Assembly (NCBI RefSeq): GCF_949987535.1
Contig: NC_080079.1
Location: 49,835,000-49,898,999 of the forward strand
Source: Balaenoptera acutorostrata
Taxonomy: Eukaryota; Chordata; Mammalia; Artiodactyla; Balaenopteridae
Direction: 5' to 3'
DNA length: 64,000 nt
Shown here one piece after another: positions 44,642 through 57,140 of this stretch (positions are counted from its first letter, which is position 1; every line of letters starts with the position of its first letter). A model generated the notes under the pieces. That model saw only the letters and a program-made list of their open reading frames with translations, was not told the origin of the DNA and did not search any database. A program made the translations under genes and the position numbers.

Positions 44642-45224
44642 CAGAAAACATAATAAAGCCCTCTAAGCCCTCTACAGTGCTCATGGTTCAAATAGAGATA
44701 AATGACTTTTGACTTCATATGGAGCCAATGCATTTCCTTTGCCTTCCAGAGCCTCTCATTTGGGTGTTGTACTTCATTCGTATCTACTGCAGGTTCCTCT
44801 ATAGAAGAATATGAGACTAAGAGCAGCATCTCACGATAATTATCCTGGCAACTTTGTGCTCCATGGATTGGAGCGATGAGAGGGTAGAGACAGTGAAAGC
44901 CATTGAAGAGAAAATTGCTACAAAAGGTGAAGAGCCAGGGACCAAAACTGAGATGTTACTGTGGAAACAGAACAACAGGACACATGGAAATAAGGAAGAG
45001 TTGTCTGAGGAGAGTTTCAGAACATAGCGATAACGGGCTGACCCAAGGACCAGGGAGTCTGCCCAGACATGGTCCCAGAATCCCCAGGGCTCCAAAAGTC
45101 CTGCCTGTCAGTCAGAGGTGGCGAATCAGAAGACTCCCATTGGCCATTTTGGCTTCATGGTGAATGTAAGAAGGAATAACGTTTCTAAGCCTCCCCCGTC
45201 TGAGTTCCTCTCTTTCTGTCTGTG
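44642..45224. other. Stretch without recognised features
   Basis: Nothing recognised. Confidence 0.4.
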
Positions 45225-45645
45225 ATAGCTGCCTCCAAAGGTGGTCTCCTCAGTGAACTATGCCTCCCAATAGCCACATCCTCCCCCACTCCCACACTGA
45301 ATCTGGGCTGGCCCAATATAACCAATGAAATGCAACAGAAGTGACACAGAGTGACCTCCCATGCTAGGTGATGAGAAGCCTTGCAGTTTCTGCCTTGGTC
45401 TCTTGGAACAGTTGATCTGGAGGAAGTCTGACATCATGTAATCAGTACAACTGTCCTGAAACCACCATTACTATGAGGAAGCTCAAGACAGTCACAGGAA
45501 AAGGCCATGTATAGAGAGAGATACCCAGCCAGCCCTGAGATCCCAGCCACCTCAGCCTGGGCACCAGGCATTATGGATGTCCAGCCCAGGTTAGGCTTTA
45601 GATGACTCTAGCCCCAGATGACATCTGACTACAACTACATGAAAG
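45225..45645 (+). mobile_element. MLT1-type LTR
   Basis: 'gtgatagctgcctccaaagg', 'tgaatctgggctggcccaat', 'gaagccttgcagtttctgcc', 'ggtctcttggaacag', 'cagcctgggcaccaggc'. Plus orientation, diverged. Confidence 0.65.
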
Positions 45646-47209
45646 AGTATCACCTTGCTGAGCTCAGTCAACCCTCAGAAACATGAAAGGGCATGACAAA
45701 ATGTTTTCGTTCTCTAAGTTTAATTCTCTTACTTTATTACATAGAAATAGATAACTGGAACATTAACCCAGAAAGCCATGTGAGAGCCACTCTCTCTGTA
45801 GACACTAGGACCATTTCCATGGATCAGAATAAGTGGGGAGCTGTCACCCCTGCCCCCCAGTTGCTTTACTAGCATCCCTAGATGAGGAGTACCCATTGAT
45901 ATCAGCCCTCTCCACATTTCTCTCCTGCCCCAAGAGAGCCAGAGAGATTCCAATCAGCTCTTCTGAGCACAAAGTTCATGGACCCCTGGGCTTGCCTGCT
46001 TCCAGCTGCTAATTTCCCTGGCAGCACCAAGAGATATGGGCAATGCCCAGGACCCCACCATTTCTGAATCTCCATTTCTCCATCCTAGAGCTCTGAAATA
46101 CCCTGCTGCTGCCTGTCCCAGGCATGGGAAGACCTCGCTGAGGGAAACTGGGAAGGATCTGGAAAGGGAAGAGGCTGTCAGAATCGGTGCCCATAAGAAC
46201 CTCCCAGGCCAGACTGGAACCTACCACATGTCCCGGCCCTCCCTGCCTGTTGACTTGGGCTCTGTGTGTTTTACATTTTATTACTGGTGGCCCAGGCTAC
46301 ACATAAGTGTTTATGCTGGCAACAGGGGGCAGCATTTCCTGGGCTTTGTTTTGGGGAGGAAAATCGTGTTACAGAGCTTTATTTTCTCTGTATGCTGTCA
46401 GTTTTCTCCTCTTAACCCTGTGTCAGGGTCAAAACAGAGCTTGTTTCTTGGGGTGAAAATTCCATTCTTATCCCCGTGTCTGGCCTTTTTGGAAGACACA
46501 CTAGCTCACTCTCCCCGTGAAGCACTTTTCTCCCGACACAAGCATGGTGTAGTTGCTCGTGGGTGTGACAATTGTGTTCTCCAGACTTTTAAGGCCAGGG
46601 TCCCAGAAAGGTACTTGCATGTGAAATTGAGCGGTTAGCCATCAATGTTGTTGGCATTTGGGACCCTGATTTCCAGACTAGCTGCCATGTGCAGGAGTCT
46701 CCAGCCAGTGTTACTGATGGTCTTCACTTGTGTTGACCCTAGTACCAGACAAGTCCACCCCCCAAACAGTTAAGACATAGAAGAATTGGGGTAGGCACTT
46801 GGGGAGGAAGGACAAATACCAAGTCTACTAATGCAATCTGTTTTAAAATATCAACCATCTCATTAAGCACACACACACACACAACTGAATGACGTGAGTG
46901 TATTTAGGCAAAACAGGATTACTTTTCATATTTCAACTGGCTAAAGTCTGGAGCAGTTTGCAGGTTCCACACACAATTGGATGCACAGAGCTTGCCCTGA
47001 GCTGGGGATCTGACCAGTAGCTAGCTCTTGATCTGTGCTCTCCTTGGACCTGTGACCTGGAAAGCAGCAAGGGAGATGCCAGTGGGGCCAGCTGGAGATG
47101 GCCTCTTTGTCTGCCTCCTCGCAGTTCCCAGAGCCCACTCTGTACCACCCAGGGAGGTTTTGCTTTCTCTGACTCCTTTGTTTTATCCCCACTCCTGACT
47201 CCAATTTCA
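45646..47209. other. Stretch without recognised genes
   Basis: Contains a 200-codon open frame (46036-46638, +) that has no motif I recognise and no flanking exon structure. A CTCF-like core (aacagggggcag, about 46318-46332) lies within it. A short (AC)n run at 46867-46883. Confidence 0.4.
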
Positions 47210-47310
47210 TAGTAAGCATGGAAAAACTGAGCCACAGAGAAGTAAAGCCAGTTAGCCAGGTATTCAGCAAAGAGCAGGAGAGCCAGGTCAGAACCCAAGA
47301 GTGACCCTGT
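47210..47310 (-). mobile_element. MIR fragment
   Basis: 'catggaaaaactgagccac', 'agagaagtaaagccagttag' and 'ggtcagaacccaagagtg' fit a minus-strand MIR. Confidence 0.6.
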
Positions 47311-47789
47311 TGCCCAGGGATCATGGAAAGAAGCCACCAAGCCTTGAGAATGCTAGGGAGGCTGGGGCAAGAGGACATTTCATCCCCTGAGGGTATGTCC
47401 TACCAGAACGAGTAGGCTTTGAGCTTGGCCAATGGCAGAAGACCCAAGTCACGTAAAGAAAGTCACTGAGCTGCTTCCAGTCTGTCTCTTCTCTTCAACA
47501 GAGGTAGACACAAGAATATTCTGCCTCTCACTAACCTCTTGCTCACTCTTTGGCAAATCATGTGGACGGGAAAAATGCTTTGTAAGGTACATATGTGAGG
47601 TATCCTAACCATTTTCACTGTTGCCAAGCAACATAAGACAGGACCTGGAGAAAACCCTCATACCAGCTTTCCACAATCTACCTGGCAAGACCAGGAGACA
47701 ATAGATTCCAGGCTGCAACCATCTTGTCCTTACCTCAGGGCCCTGTAAGCACATGTTACTCCTCACATCTAGAGAAGTCTAACCCCCTT
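47311..47789. other. Stretch without recognised features
   Basis: Nothing recognised. Confidence 0.4.
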
Positions 47790-48225
47790 TCTTGAAAATG
47801 GACTGGCCTCAATGACTTGCCTGGCCAGTACAACATGGTGGAAGTAACATTCTAGGACTTCTGAGGCGGGGCCAAAAGAAGCCTTGCGGCTTCCACCTGG
47901 GCCTCTTGGAAAACTTGTTTTTGCTCTCTTGGCTACTCACTTCCACGCCACATGGAGAAGTCCCGGGTAGGTGTTTGGGTATTGACCATCCCAGCTGAGC
48001 TTCTAGCCCATGCCCTACATCCACAGCTGGCCACGTCAGTGAGCTGATTCAGATGTCCAGCCTAGCTGAGCCCTCAGACACACCAGCACAGCCATCATCT
48101 GACAGTAGCAGCATGAGACAGCCTAAACAAGAACCACCCATCTGAGCCCAGTCAACCCAGAACAGAACCAGGAAGGATAATAAATTGTTGCTGTAAGCCA
48201 CTAAGCTTTAAAGTGAAATATTTAA
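47790..48225 (+). mobile_element. MLT1-type LTR
   Basis: 'gactggcctcaatgacttgc', 'agaagccttgcggcttccac', 'ctgggcctcttggaaaac', 'ccacatggagaagtcccggg', 'gataataaattgttgctgta', 'agccactaagctttaaag'. Includes an AATAAA-like signal near the 3' end. Confidence 0.72.
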
Positions 48226-49369
48226 CTGAAAGAGCTCTTCATGAGCTACCTACAGGCATCTGGGCCTCCTGCTTCTCCCGCCTGAACCCTAGTGGTTGAA
48301 CTGATCCATCATCTTCCTAGTGTGGCTTCCTTTCACTCTGTCCCAGGGCATCTCTCCCCACTTTCTGCTGTTCTTGCAGATAAGCTCAGGGGTCATTCTC
48401 AACTTAGGGCTCTTACTACAGGGACAACGATGTCTGCAGGAACAAAGATGAGACAACAGAGCGACGAGCACAAGGAAGTGACTTCAGGTGGGTCCAGCAT
48501 GCCCTACACACGCCAGTCCTAGGCTGAGGTGGTCACTTCCTCTTTAGATGATAAGCAGGAGAAGCTCCTGAAGATTGCAAACGAACGCTAAGCTCCTTCT
48601 AACCATCACTCAAATCCCTGCCCCAGGAGCATCTTGGAGCAGAGCAGAGCAGGGGTCCCCACGTGTGGCTCTGTAGTCTGGAGCATTGCTGGCTCTGCAC
48701 GTCCAGCCTTCAGCCAAAGTCTGTAGCGTTTATCACCTCCACATGCCTTCTCGGCTTTGGCCTTCACTGCCCTGGAGCGGGGAGACCGGCCAAAGTAAGG
48801 GCTTTCAGAAGAACTGACCCCACAGACCGGGTTTTCTGGCTCTGACATCTGTGAAAGTGCCACAGATGTTAGGGCTAATTAGCCACATTCGGTGAGACCA
48901 GGCCTATCAAACATCCCAGGCAGAGAGGTCGGCTCTGGGCTGAAAGGTGAGCTGTTTATTTAAGGGTGGTGGGTGGTCTCTGGCAGGACTTTCAGATTAA
49001 CCTAAGCCCTCTGAAAATAGAAAATGCAGAGCTGGGCAGCCTGGGGTACCAATGGAGATAAGGGCAAGCCAGGCGTGCGGTCCTCTTTGATTTAAGGATC
49101 TTCTGGGGGCAGGAGGTAAGGGGGAGGGAAGAGGAGCAGGGCAGAATTCTTTCTGTTTCCAGCCAGAGACTAGAAGGGCAGGCTGTCTCGGGGCAGGAAA
49201 GATATAGAGATCTCCTACAGCCCCATATTGCATGTCTGGAGAGGAATTTTCTGAAGCCCTTGCGTTGTTGAGCAACCCCACAAGCTCTCAATTGATTCCT
49301 GCCTATTTCTGGGAGCATCTCGAGTATCAGGAAGATAAAATCCCAACCCCTGGAGATAATGCAAAAGGT
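48226..49369. other. Stretch without recognised features
   Basis: Nothing recognised. Confidence 0.4.
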
Positions 49370-49575
49370 AGTAAATAAGTCCAGGCTTCAGGGTTAAATA
49401 CATCAGGATTCTAAGCCTGGCTCTGCCTCTTACTAACAGTGAGAAGTTGCGCATCACGTCTATAGTCTCCTCTACCTTAGCTTTTCCCATCTGGAAAATG
49501 GGTATCCTACTGCCTTACCCTCCGTGTGAGGGCTGAGATGAACCACACACACAGTGCCCGCCATGGCACCAGTAA
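49370..49575 (+). mobile_element. MIR
   Basis: 'attctaagcctggctctgcc', 'tcttactaacagtgagaagt', 'ttttcccatctggaaaatgg', 'gtatcctactgccttaccc'. Confidence 0.75.
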
Positions 49576-49609
49576 TAATCCCCCGACTTCCCCCACAACC
49601 CCGTGTGCA

Positions 49610-49800
49610 AGACTCAGACATTTTACTAAAGGGCTTATCTCAGTGCACAGGATGCTCACACAGGCCCCTGGGAGGCAAATGTTCTCCCTAGCTGGCAGGT
49701 GAGGACACTGAGAGACTCAGAGTGTCAGCGATGCAGCTGGAGAGTCTGAGTGTGAATTTCAGTCCAGGTCCTGCTCATCAAAGCCCATGTTCTTGATTGC
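49610..49800 (-). mobile_element. MIR
   Basis: 'ggcaggtgaggacactgaga', 'tcagtccaggtcctgctcat' and 'aaagcccatgttcttgat' are a degraded minus-strand MIR. It lies in opposite orientation to its neighbour. Confidence 0.55.
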
Positions 49801-50839
49801 AGAGCTGTATTTTTGCCCAGCGTAACTGGGGTACAACAAATGCGATCACTGTCACCACCCCCGGGGAGGTCTGTGGTCCCATCAGTGCGCGTCTACAGGG
49901 CCTTTGCTGCTTCTCCTATCTAAGGGCAGCCTGAGCCTCCCGGTTCCACAACAAGCCAAAGGGCTGCCTGCTGCTCCCACCTCAGCCGTTTGGGACCCGA
50001 CAGGCTAGACTGACTCTCTGACAAGGGAAGGCCACTGTGACCCTCAGGCCTAGTCAAAACATGGCGGGAGGCGGGCGGGCAGCAGCAGTTTCTGACAGGC
50101 CTCAGCTCAGGCCTAAGCCAGGGGCTCGGAGCAGGAGCAGAAAGTGAGCTTCCCCAGCGCCCCTGCCCAGAAGGGCAGAGAGAAGAGGCCCTGCTAGGCC
50201 GCAGAGAAGGAACAGAAAACTGGGAGGGGCCTCCTAGGGTGCCCAGTCCAGTCTTCTGCCCCCTGGGAAGCCTCACCATCGGCAGGCAGAGCACTCAGGC
50301 CTCTGTTGACTTACGGGCCTCCAGGGACCAGGCTGCACCATCACGTGTGGAGACAGTCACAGCTGGTCGTCACTTGCAATGAAGCAATATGACCAAAGGG
50401 CCTCTCCGCCCAGCGGGATCAGGCCTCCTTCAGGAGTCTCCAGGGAGCCTCCCGTCCTGGGCCCTCCCAGGCCTGGTACTCCAGGCTGGGCGCTGCTTGG
50501 CCACCCAGAGGGCACATCCAGGGCGAGGCCCAGCATCTGCTTCACGGCCCAGCTTATGCCTACTGATGGGGCTCAATAAAAACCCAGATGGCCTCTTACC
50601 AGCGTGTCATGGAAGCCGAGCCATGCCTCCCAGGACCCTCGAAGGTCCTCCTGACCTTGGTCAACGCAGGGAACAAACGAGGGGTGGGGCTCACCCCAGA
50701 GGCCCCTGGCCAGAAATTTGTAAATCACTGCTCTGCAGCTCAACCCTCGCTTTCCATATCCCGAGCTCTTCCTCAGCCTCTCATCATAGTAATAGTTAAG
50801 ATGCCTGAGCTCTTTAGAGTTTATACCCTGCCTCACATC
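49801..50839. other. GC-rich stretch without recognised features
   Basis: Local GC-rich patch near 50060-50090 (ggcgggaggcgggcgggcag) but no CpG-island-scale clustering. Confidence 0.4.
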
Positions 50840-50940
50840 CCCTCTAGCACCCTGCAGGAAGGCATTATTGTTCCTAATTTGCAGAGGAGGAAGTAGAGAC
50901 TCAGGAGGCCAGGTGAGGGGTCCAGGTCAGCAGGCCTCCA
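50840..50940 (-). mobile_element. MIR fragment
   Basis: 'ttgcagaggaggaagtagag' and 'actcaggaggccaggtg' follow the minus-strand MIR core. Confidence 0.55.
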
Positions 50941-51349
50941 GCCGGCTCTTGCACACGTGGAAATAGGCGTCTCTGCGGGGACCTGGTGAACCATGTGGAT
51001 CCTCAGCTTCTCAGCCAGTGATCCCTCTGCTGCTGCCTGCTGTTTCTGTAATTTCCAGGCTGAATGACGGTGCTCCCTCCTGACGCCCCCTCCATCCCAC
51101 GCATGAAGATGAGGCGGGGGGATGTGCCCAGAATGTGACGCGTGGAACCCAGCTCACCCGTGCGGGGCTCAGGAGCCAGGCATGGCCCCTCTTTCACGTG
51201 AGGCCCCGGGCTCTTTGGATACCCTCCACATGCCACTCATTTTCTCATCCTGGCAAGAATGGTCCAGACTGATGCTCGGCCCCTCACTGCTGAGACTCAG
51301 AGACATAGGATGGCCATGTCTCTTCTAGTGCTGGGTCCAAATTGCTGCT
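50941..51349. other. Stretch without recognised features
   Basis: Nothing recognised. Confidence 0.4.
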
Positions 51350-51465
51350 GCTGCCTTGCTCACCCTCTGGGAGGCCTTTGGAGAGTCACCTAATTTCTGA
51401 GCCTATTCCCTCCCCTGTAAAACAAGGATCCCAGAGGTGCTGTGGGAATCAATGAGACGGGAGGG
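51350..51465 (+). mobile_element. MIR fragment
   Basis: 'gagagtcacctaatttctga', 'gcctattccctcccctgtaa' and 'aacaaggatcccagaggtgc'. Confidence 0.65.
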
Positions 51466-51919
51466 GTGACAGCACCGCATGCGTGCTGGGTGCACACTCA
51501 AGCCGGCATTTGTGCCGTGGCCTCCAGGAAGGGAGCAGCTGGAGTGCAAGGACGGGGCCAGCACCGTGGTGGGCCGGGCTTGCTTCTGTATCAGAGGCCC
51601 AGGCCTCCCACCACACACCGTGTCACAGTGGGCCCAGCCACAGCCTCCTTGGGACAACCTGGCCGGTGAGGCCTTCAAGCGTGGCACAGACCCAAGATGC
51701 ATGTCCAGTGAGCAGCACTGTGAAGCCGAACTTTGTCAGGAGGTGTGGATGTGTCATTGGAAACAGATGCTCTACACCAAAGTGTCCTTTTCTTTCTCTG
51801 TCAGGCTCCCTGGGCTTTTGTGACAATCCTGCAGGACAATGCCAGGCAGATGGGGCAAGGGCACAAACAGCTCTCAGAGGTGAGGCTCTGCCTTCAGGGA
51901 GCCCCAACCACACTGCCCA
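51466..51919. other. Stretch with several overlapping open frames, no gene recognised
   Basis: Up to 159 codons open on + and 108 on -, as expected in GC-rich DNA. None shows a known motif. Confidence 0.4.
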
Positions 51920-52065
51920 TGTCCTGACCCCTGGGCTGTGTGACCCCAAGCAAGTTCCTTAACCACTCTGTGTCTCAGTCCTCTCTTATGATATTAAGAC
52001 AATAATAACACTAACCTCATGAAAATTAAGCTGTGAGGATTAAGTGAAATAATTAGAACAGCTCC
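51920..52065 (+). mobile_element. MIR
   Basis: 'ctgtgtgaccccaagcaagt', 'tccttaaccactctgtgtct', 'cagtcctctcttatg', 'aataacactaacctcatg', 'gaggattaagtgaaataa'. Confidence 0.8.
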
Positions 52066-52071
52066 AAACAT

Positions 52072-52112
52072 TCATCCATCCATCCATCCGTTTATCCATC
52101 CATCCATCTATC
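52072..52112 (+). repeat. (ATCC)n microsatellite
   Basis: About ten CATC/ATCC units with two interruptions. Confidence 0.9.
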
Positions 52113-53764
52113 TGTTCTCCCGCATCACCCTCTCTGAGACCCCTTAGGTACCAGGTGCAGGAAATACGTGGGTCCTAACCCTGCCAGTCTGTCCCAAGTG
52201 GTTCTCTGGAAAGCAGACTCTGAGGCAGAGTTAGGAGTATAAAAGACTGGCTGGCAGGGACCACCTATGAAGGGATGTGGGTTTGGACAGGGAGAGGTCA
52301 GGCTGTGATGCAAATATAACCAAGTCTCTGCCAGGCCCACAGAGCTCTGGAGCAGAACCATTAGAGGAGACCCCATTGCTTGGGGGAAGAGCTATGTCCT
52401 GGTACCTCACCTTGCTCAGTTGATGGAGGCTGCCCCAGGGGGAGTGTGATGAGTCTAGGAATCAGCCAGAGGCCATCGGGTCACCACACCACTCACAGCT
52501 GAGCAGCAGAGAGCACTTTCCTAAAGGGGGACCTGCAGTGTGTCTTGGAGCCTGCCGTGCCAGTCCTACAGTGGAGGGTGAGACGCATGAGGGTGAGAAC
52601 CCCATACAGAGACAGGAGCTGATGGGAGGCCAGGGCGCTATGAAGATGCCAGAGACGCCTGCCCTGGGGGGACAGCAAGTCTTCTTGAGAGTGATCGCTA
52701 AGGTAAGGGATAAATGGTGAGTGACAGGTGCCCAGCAGGGACAAGGGAGGAGGCCCCTGGCCTAGGATCAGCACTGGGTAACGAGATGGTAGCTAGACAT
52801 GGCGAAGGCCTTGGGCTATGGCTGTAGGACTGTTCTGGAGCCCAGACCTTGGCCCCTTCCTGGAGGCTGCTGGGAGCTTTTTTGTTCATGCTTTTCCCAA
52901 AACCATAAGAGCCTGGGGCTGTCCCAAGCTCCCTTCCTCTCCATCCCTATCATCTTCACTGGGAGTGTGGGACCAGAGCATGCAGGCCCCATAGTGGGGC
53001 TCTTGTTTCTTGCAGACAGCCTTGGCCTTGTTAGCCCAGGTCCAGGGGTGCTGGTTACAAAGGCAGGGCTGGTGAGTTACCAGCTAAACCCAAACCACTG
53101 TGTTAACGCAGAGCAGGAGGACCTATTGTTTTTGGCCTCGGGAACCTGCTCAAAAGCCAGGGTTGATTTTGGTCATATTCAGCCACTGAATACCCATGTG
53201 CTTCAGTTCTGCGGGTCCATTTGTCCTTTGGGTGAGCAAAGGGTTTGAGCATCAGCCCTGAGGGGCAGAGCGAGGGAGGGCCGGGGAGGCAGAAGCACCC
53301 TGGAGGGCCCTGCCCTTGTCTGAAATTCAAAAGATGCATCCAGCCCCTCAAAGGAAATTCTCCTGACCTCCTTTCCCCAGAGTGTTATCAGACCCGGGCC
53401 TGGCCCCAAACCGTGGATGGGAATAGTTCAACCCTGAGATCCTCCCGCCTCTGGCACAGCGAAACATCTACACTGCTGCTGCTTTTTCTTCTTTAATTTG
53501 ATTCCGCCTGGTAGCCCACAAGGCTGGACCGAGAGTTATTTTTAAACAAGAATCTCTTTTGTTTGCTGAGCATAAGTTCTCATTCCATTAGAAAAAAATA
53601 CAGGGCTCCTTCCATCAGGTTTCTCTTGGAAACCTGGCCTCCATTTTGAGGCAAAAGCATTTTAAGAAATCAAGTTCCCAGAGACTCTCCCCGCTCGGCC
53701 CCATTTTAGCAGACACGCCTCTCGGACCCTGTTCAAGCCGAAATGGGCCCGCAGCAGCCCCTCA
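52113..53764. other. Stretch without recognised features
   Basis: GC-moderate with random open frames. 53490-53640 looks like non-repetitive DNA that could be conserved; not testable here. Confidence 0.4.
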
Positions 53765-53893
53765 CACTCTGCTGTGCGTGTAAATCCCCCAGGGGGGTGG
53801 CCAACACCCACATTCAGTTCTGGACCCTGGGGTGGGGCTCAGACCCTGCGTGTTTGACCAGCACCTGGGTTATGCCAACGTTGCTGCGGCACC
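53765..53893 (+). mobile_element. hAT-type MER5-like DNA transposon relic
   Basis: 'gtgtaaatcccccagggggg', 'tggggtggggctcagaccct' and 'gaccagcacctgggttatgc' fit an eroded MER5/MER58-like element. Confidence 0.55.
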
Positions 53894-55744
53894 CGAGTGA
53901 GGGTTGAGGATCTGGCCAAAACCTTGCTCTCCAGAGGGTCCTCTGCTCAGACCTTAGAAGCCAGAGTCTTCGTGGCCCTCCTGGTAGAGCCATCAGACCC
54001 TCCCTGTCCGGCCACCCCGCAGAGAACATTGACAGGCCACGACCCACAGCGTGCAAGGAAAAGAGCATCTACCTCCAGAACTTCCAGACCACGGGAGACC
54101 TCAGAGTGGACCAGATGACCCAGGGAGGGGAGAGGTGCAGGGAGAGAGGACGGGCAAGGACAGAGCCAGAGACCCAACGTCTAAGTCACTGGCAGGCAGG
54201 AAGGGAGTCTACAGAGGAACTGGAGAAGGAACCCACCAGGAGGGGTGGGAGCCCCATGAAGGAAGTGTCGCCATGGAAACCAAGGAGGAAATGGTCCCCA
54301 AACTCCAATGTTGCAGAGAAATCACAAAAGCTAAAGACTGAAAGGGGCCTTCCTGATTGGTTTCAACAGCAAGCCTCTCACTCAGCTCGTAGGGCTGCAG
54401 CCCCCATCCCTACACAGCAGGAGAGGCATGGGCAGAGGCTGGGAAGGGAAAAGAAATGTGGTCAAAAAGGGAGAGAGTCAAAGCAGTGATTGAGGAGGTG
54501 TGGGGACAATCGAGGCTCTTTTCTTTGTGATAAGGAAGAGTGAGGCAGAAACCAGCAAAGAAACGGTAAAGAAAGAGAGTGATGGGAGCAAAAATGGGCC
54601 ATCAAAGGGCAGAGCCCAGAAGGCTGGCACAAGAAGGTATGTAAGATACAGGGAGAGGAGAGGAAGGCCAGGCTTCCATCGTGGCTGCAAGGAAGGAGGG
54701 GAGGCCTCCTGCTGAGAGTGAAAGAGAAGTGTGGAAGCAGCCGCTGTGGGGAATGGGCTTCCTATGGCTCTGGTGGACACACGTTGGTGGGCTGATTTTC
54801 CCCAGCAGCACTGAACTGCCCCGATATCAGCCCTGAGAAAGGAGTGCTTGGCTCAATCCACAGCTAAGGTGTTGCCGGGGGGGACTCAATCTAAGAAGAG
54901 TGATGCAGGAGATGTGACGGTACCTGAAAGAGAGAGGCTGCAGTGATGCTTCACGGAGTCTAAGCAGGGGAAGAACAGAGGAAGGCAGGAGGGAGCCCAG
55001 AGGTAGGGAGAAAGCAGAGAAAGCAGGGGTCTGGGACATCCAGTGCTGTGTTTCCAGAATGACTGATTGAGACAGGTATAAGGAAAATAGTTACGGAGAA
55101 AATGAGAATATTTAATTCTGGGTGATGGCATACACAGGTGGTATCGCAATGACAATAATTAGAGGTGATCGGGTAAGGAAGTGGAATCTAGGATGGTGGA
55201 CACCACCCCCAAGGGTGGCCACCGAGGATAATGGCTTCTAAGCCCCACAGCTCAGGGGAGACCCATCCAGCACCCTGTCCCTGGCATACGGACACATAGA
55301 CAACCACGTGCTCAGAGCAGCACTCTCCTCGTGCTGAACAGACAGAGGTGTGGTGGTGACATCTGAGAGCCAGCTCTCCACTAATTGGGAGAGGGGTCGC
55401 AGGTTGGGCCCGCAGTCAGGCACAAGGCACTATGGTCTCTGGGGGAAGCTCCGGGGTGTCAGCCTTGCCTTCCCAGGGCAAGGGTTATCTCTGGGCACTC
55501 GCCTTGTCCATCCAAATGACCCAGCAACAAGGGAGGTGCCACCAGCACACGCAGTGAATGTGAGCAGAGATAGGGCACAGGGCTTTGGAGCACCATTGTT
55601 TCGGAAAGAAACAAGGAGAACAGAGCACAGGCAAGTTAAGCTCCCTTGTAGGGAAGGATTCCTGTACCTTTTATTCCTGCTAAAGAATCTGATGCTTTAC
55701 ATCCTCCACACTGGGCTTAAGTGCCAACATTAGGTCTCATTCAA
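53894..55744. other. Stretch without recognised features
   Basis: Purine-rich on + strand between about 54120 and 54720. Open frames there are compositional artefacts. Confidence 0.4.
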
Positions 55745-55815
55745 CTCTGTGCTACATAAGTGTTACATACATTATCTCATTTAATGCTCATGACAACCCT
55801 GAACTTGAAAAATGT
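55745..55815 (-). mobile_element. MIR fragment
   Basis: 'gtgctacataagtgttacat' then 'acattatctcatttaatgct' and 'catgacaaccct' are the distal part of a minus-strand MIR. Confidence 0.55.
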
Positions 55816-55929
55816 GAACTGGCTTACATGCATTTCTGTGTGAACACTTTTGTATATCCAGATATAGAAATACATAAGGACTCAGGCAGAAAACCCAGTT
55901 TAAAAGCTCCCTTTCTCATCCAAACACCA

Positions 55930-57140
55930 CTCAAGTGGGACAACTCGATATTCACATGCAAAGAATGGATTTTGATCCCCCACTTCACAACACATACCAA
56001 AATTAACTCAAAGTTGATCATTGACTTAAATATAAGAGCTAAAACTATTATAGTCTTAGAAGAAAACATAAGGGTAATTCTTTATGATCTTGGCAAAGAA
56101 TTTGGGACAGAATTCTTAGATATGCCAGCAAAAGTGTGAGCAACAAAAGAAAAATTAGATAAATTAGACTTCATAAAAATTTAAAACTTTTTTGTACCAA
56201 AGAACATTATCAGGAAAATGCAAAGACATGCTATGAAATGGGAAATTTTTCACAAATCATATATCTGATAAAGGTCTAATATCCAGAAGAGCTAAAGAAC
56301 ACTTACAACTCAATAATAAAAAGGCAATTTAAAAATGGGCAAAGTAGACATTTCTCCAAGATATATACAAATGGCCAATAAGTACATGAAAGATGGTTGA
56401 CATTGTTAGTCATTAGGGAAATCCAAATTAAAACCATAATGGGATATCACCTCACACCCACTAGGATGGCTATAATCAAAAAGTCATATGATAATGAGCT
56501 TGGCAAGAATGTGGAGAAATTAACTCTCATACTCTGCTGAAGGGAATGTAAAATGGTACAGCTGCTTTGGAGAACAGTTTGGCAGGTCCTCAAAAAGTTA
56601 AACAGAGAATTACCATATGACAGAGCTATTCCACTCTTAAGCATATACCCAAGAGAAATGAGAACATCTGTCCACACAAAATCTTGTACATGAATGTAGC
56701 TGCATTATTCATAAAAGCCAAAATATGGAAGCAACCTAAATGTCCACCAATGGATGAACAAGGAAGCAAATTTCAGTTTATCCGGAATAGTATTTAGCCA
56801 TAAAAAAGAAATGAAGTACTGATCCATGGTGCAACTTGGATAAATCTCATAAACATTATGCTAAGTGAAAGAATCCTGTCACAAAAGGTCACATAATATA
56901 TATTTCAGTTTATATGCTCTACCTAGAATAGGCAAATTCATAAAGACAGAATCCAGAGGATGGGAGGAGGACAGAATGGAAAGTGATTACTTAGTGAGTG
57001 TGGGGTGTTTTATGGGGTAATGAAAAACTTTTGAAGCTAGAGAGAGCTTATGAATTGCACAGCATTATAAATACACAAAACAGCACTGAATCGTACACTT
57101 TAGAATGGTTAATTGTATGCTATGTGAATTTCATCTGTCA
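55930..57140 (+). mobile_element. Old L1 fragment: ORF2 3' part and 3' UTR
   Basis: Degraded but collinear with the last 1 kb of the young L1 here: 'aaaattaactcaaagttgat', 'cttagaagaaaacataaggg', 'aaatgggcaaagtagacatt', 'gggatatcacctcacaccca', 'ccatatgacagagctattcc', 'ggaagcaacctaaatgtcc', 'agccataaaaaagaaatg'. Numerous stops. The 3' UTR ends in 'gaatggttaattgtatgc', a different and older 3' end than the young L1. Confidence 0.9.

Noticed and set aside
46036..46638. 200-codon open frame on the + strand
   Set aside because: No recognisable domain, no exon boundaries supporting it and no repeat-protein origin. Chance is the simplest reading without a homology search.
50050..50100. CpG island promoter
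   Set aside because: Only a short GC-rich patch with few CpGs. No cluster of the usual several-hundred-base scale and no adjacent exon.
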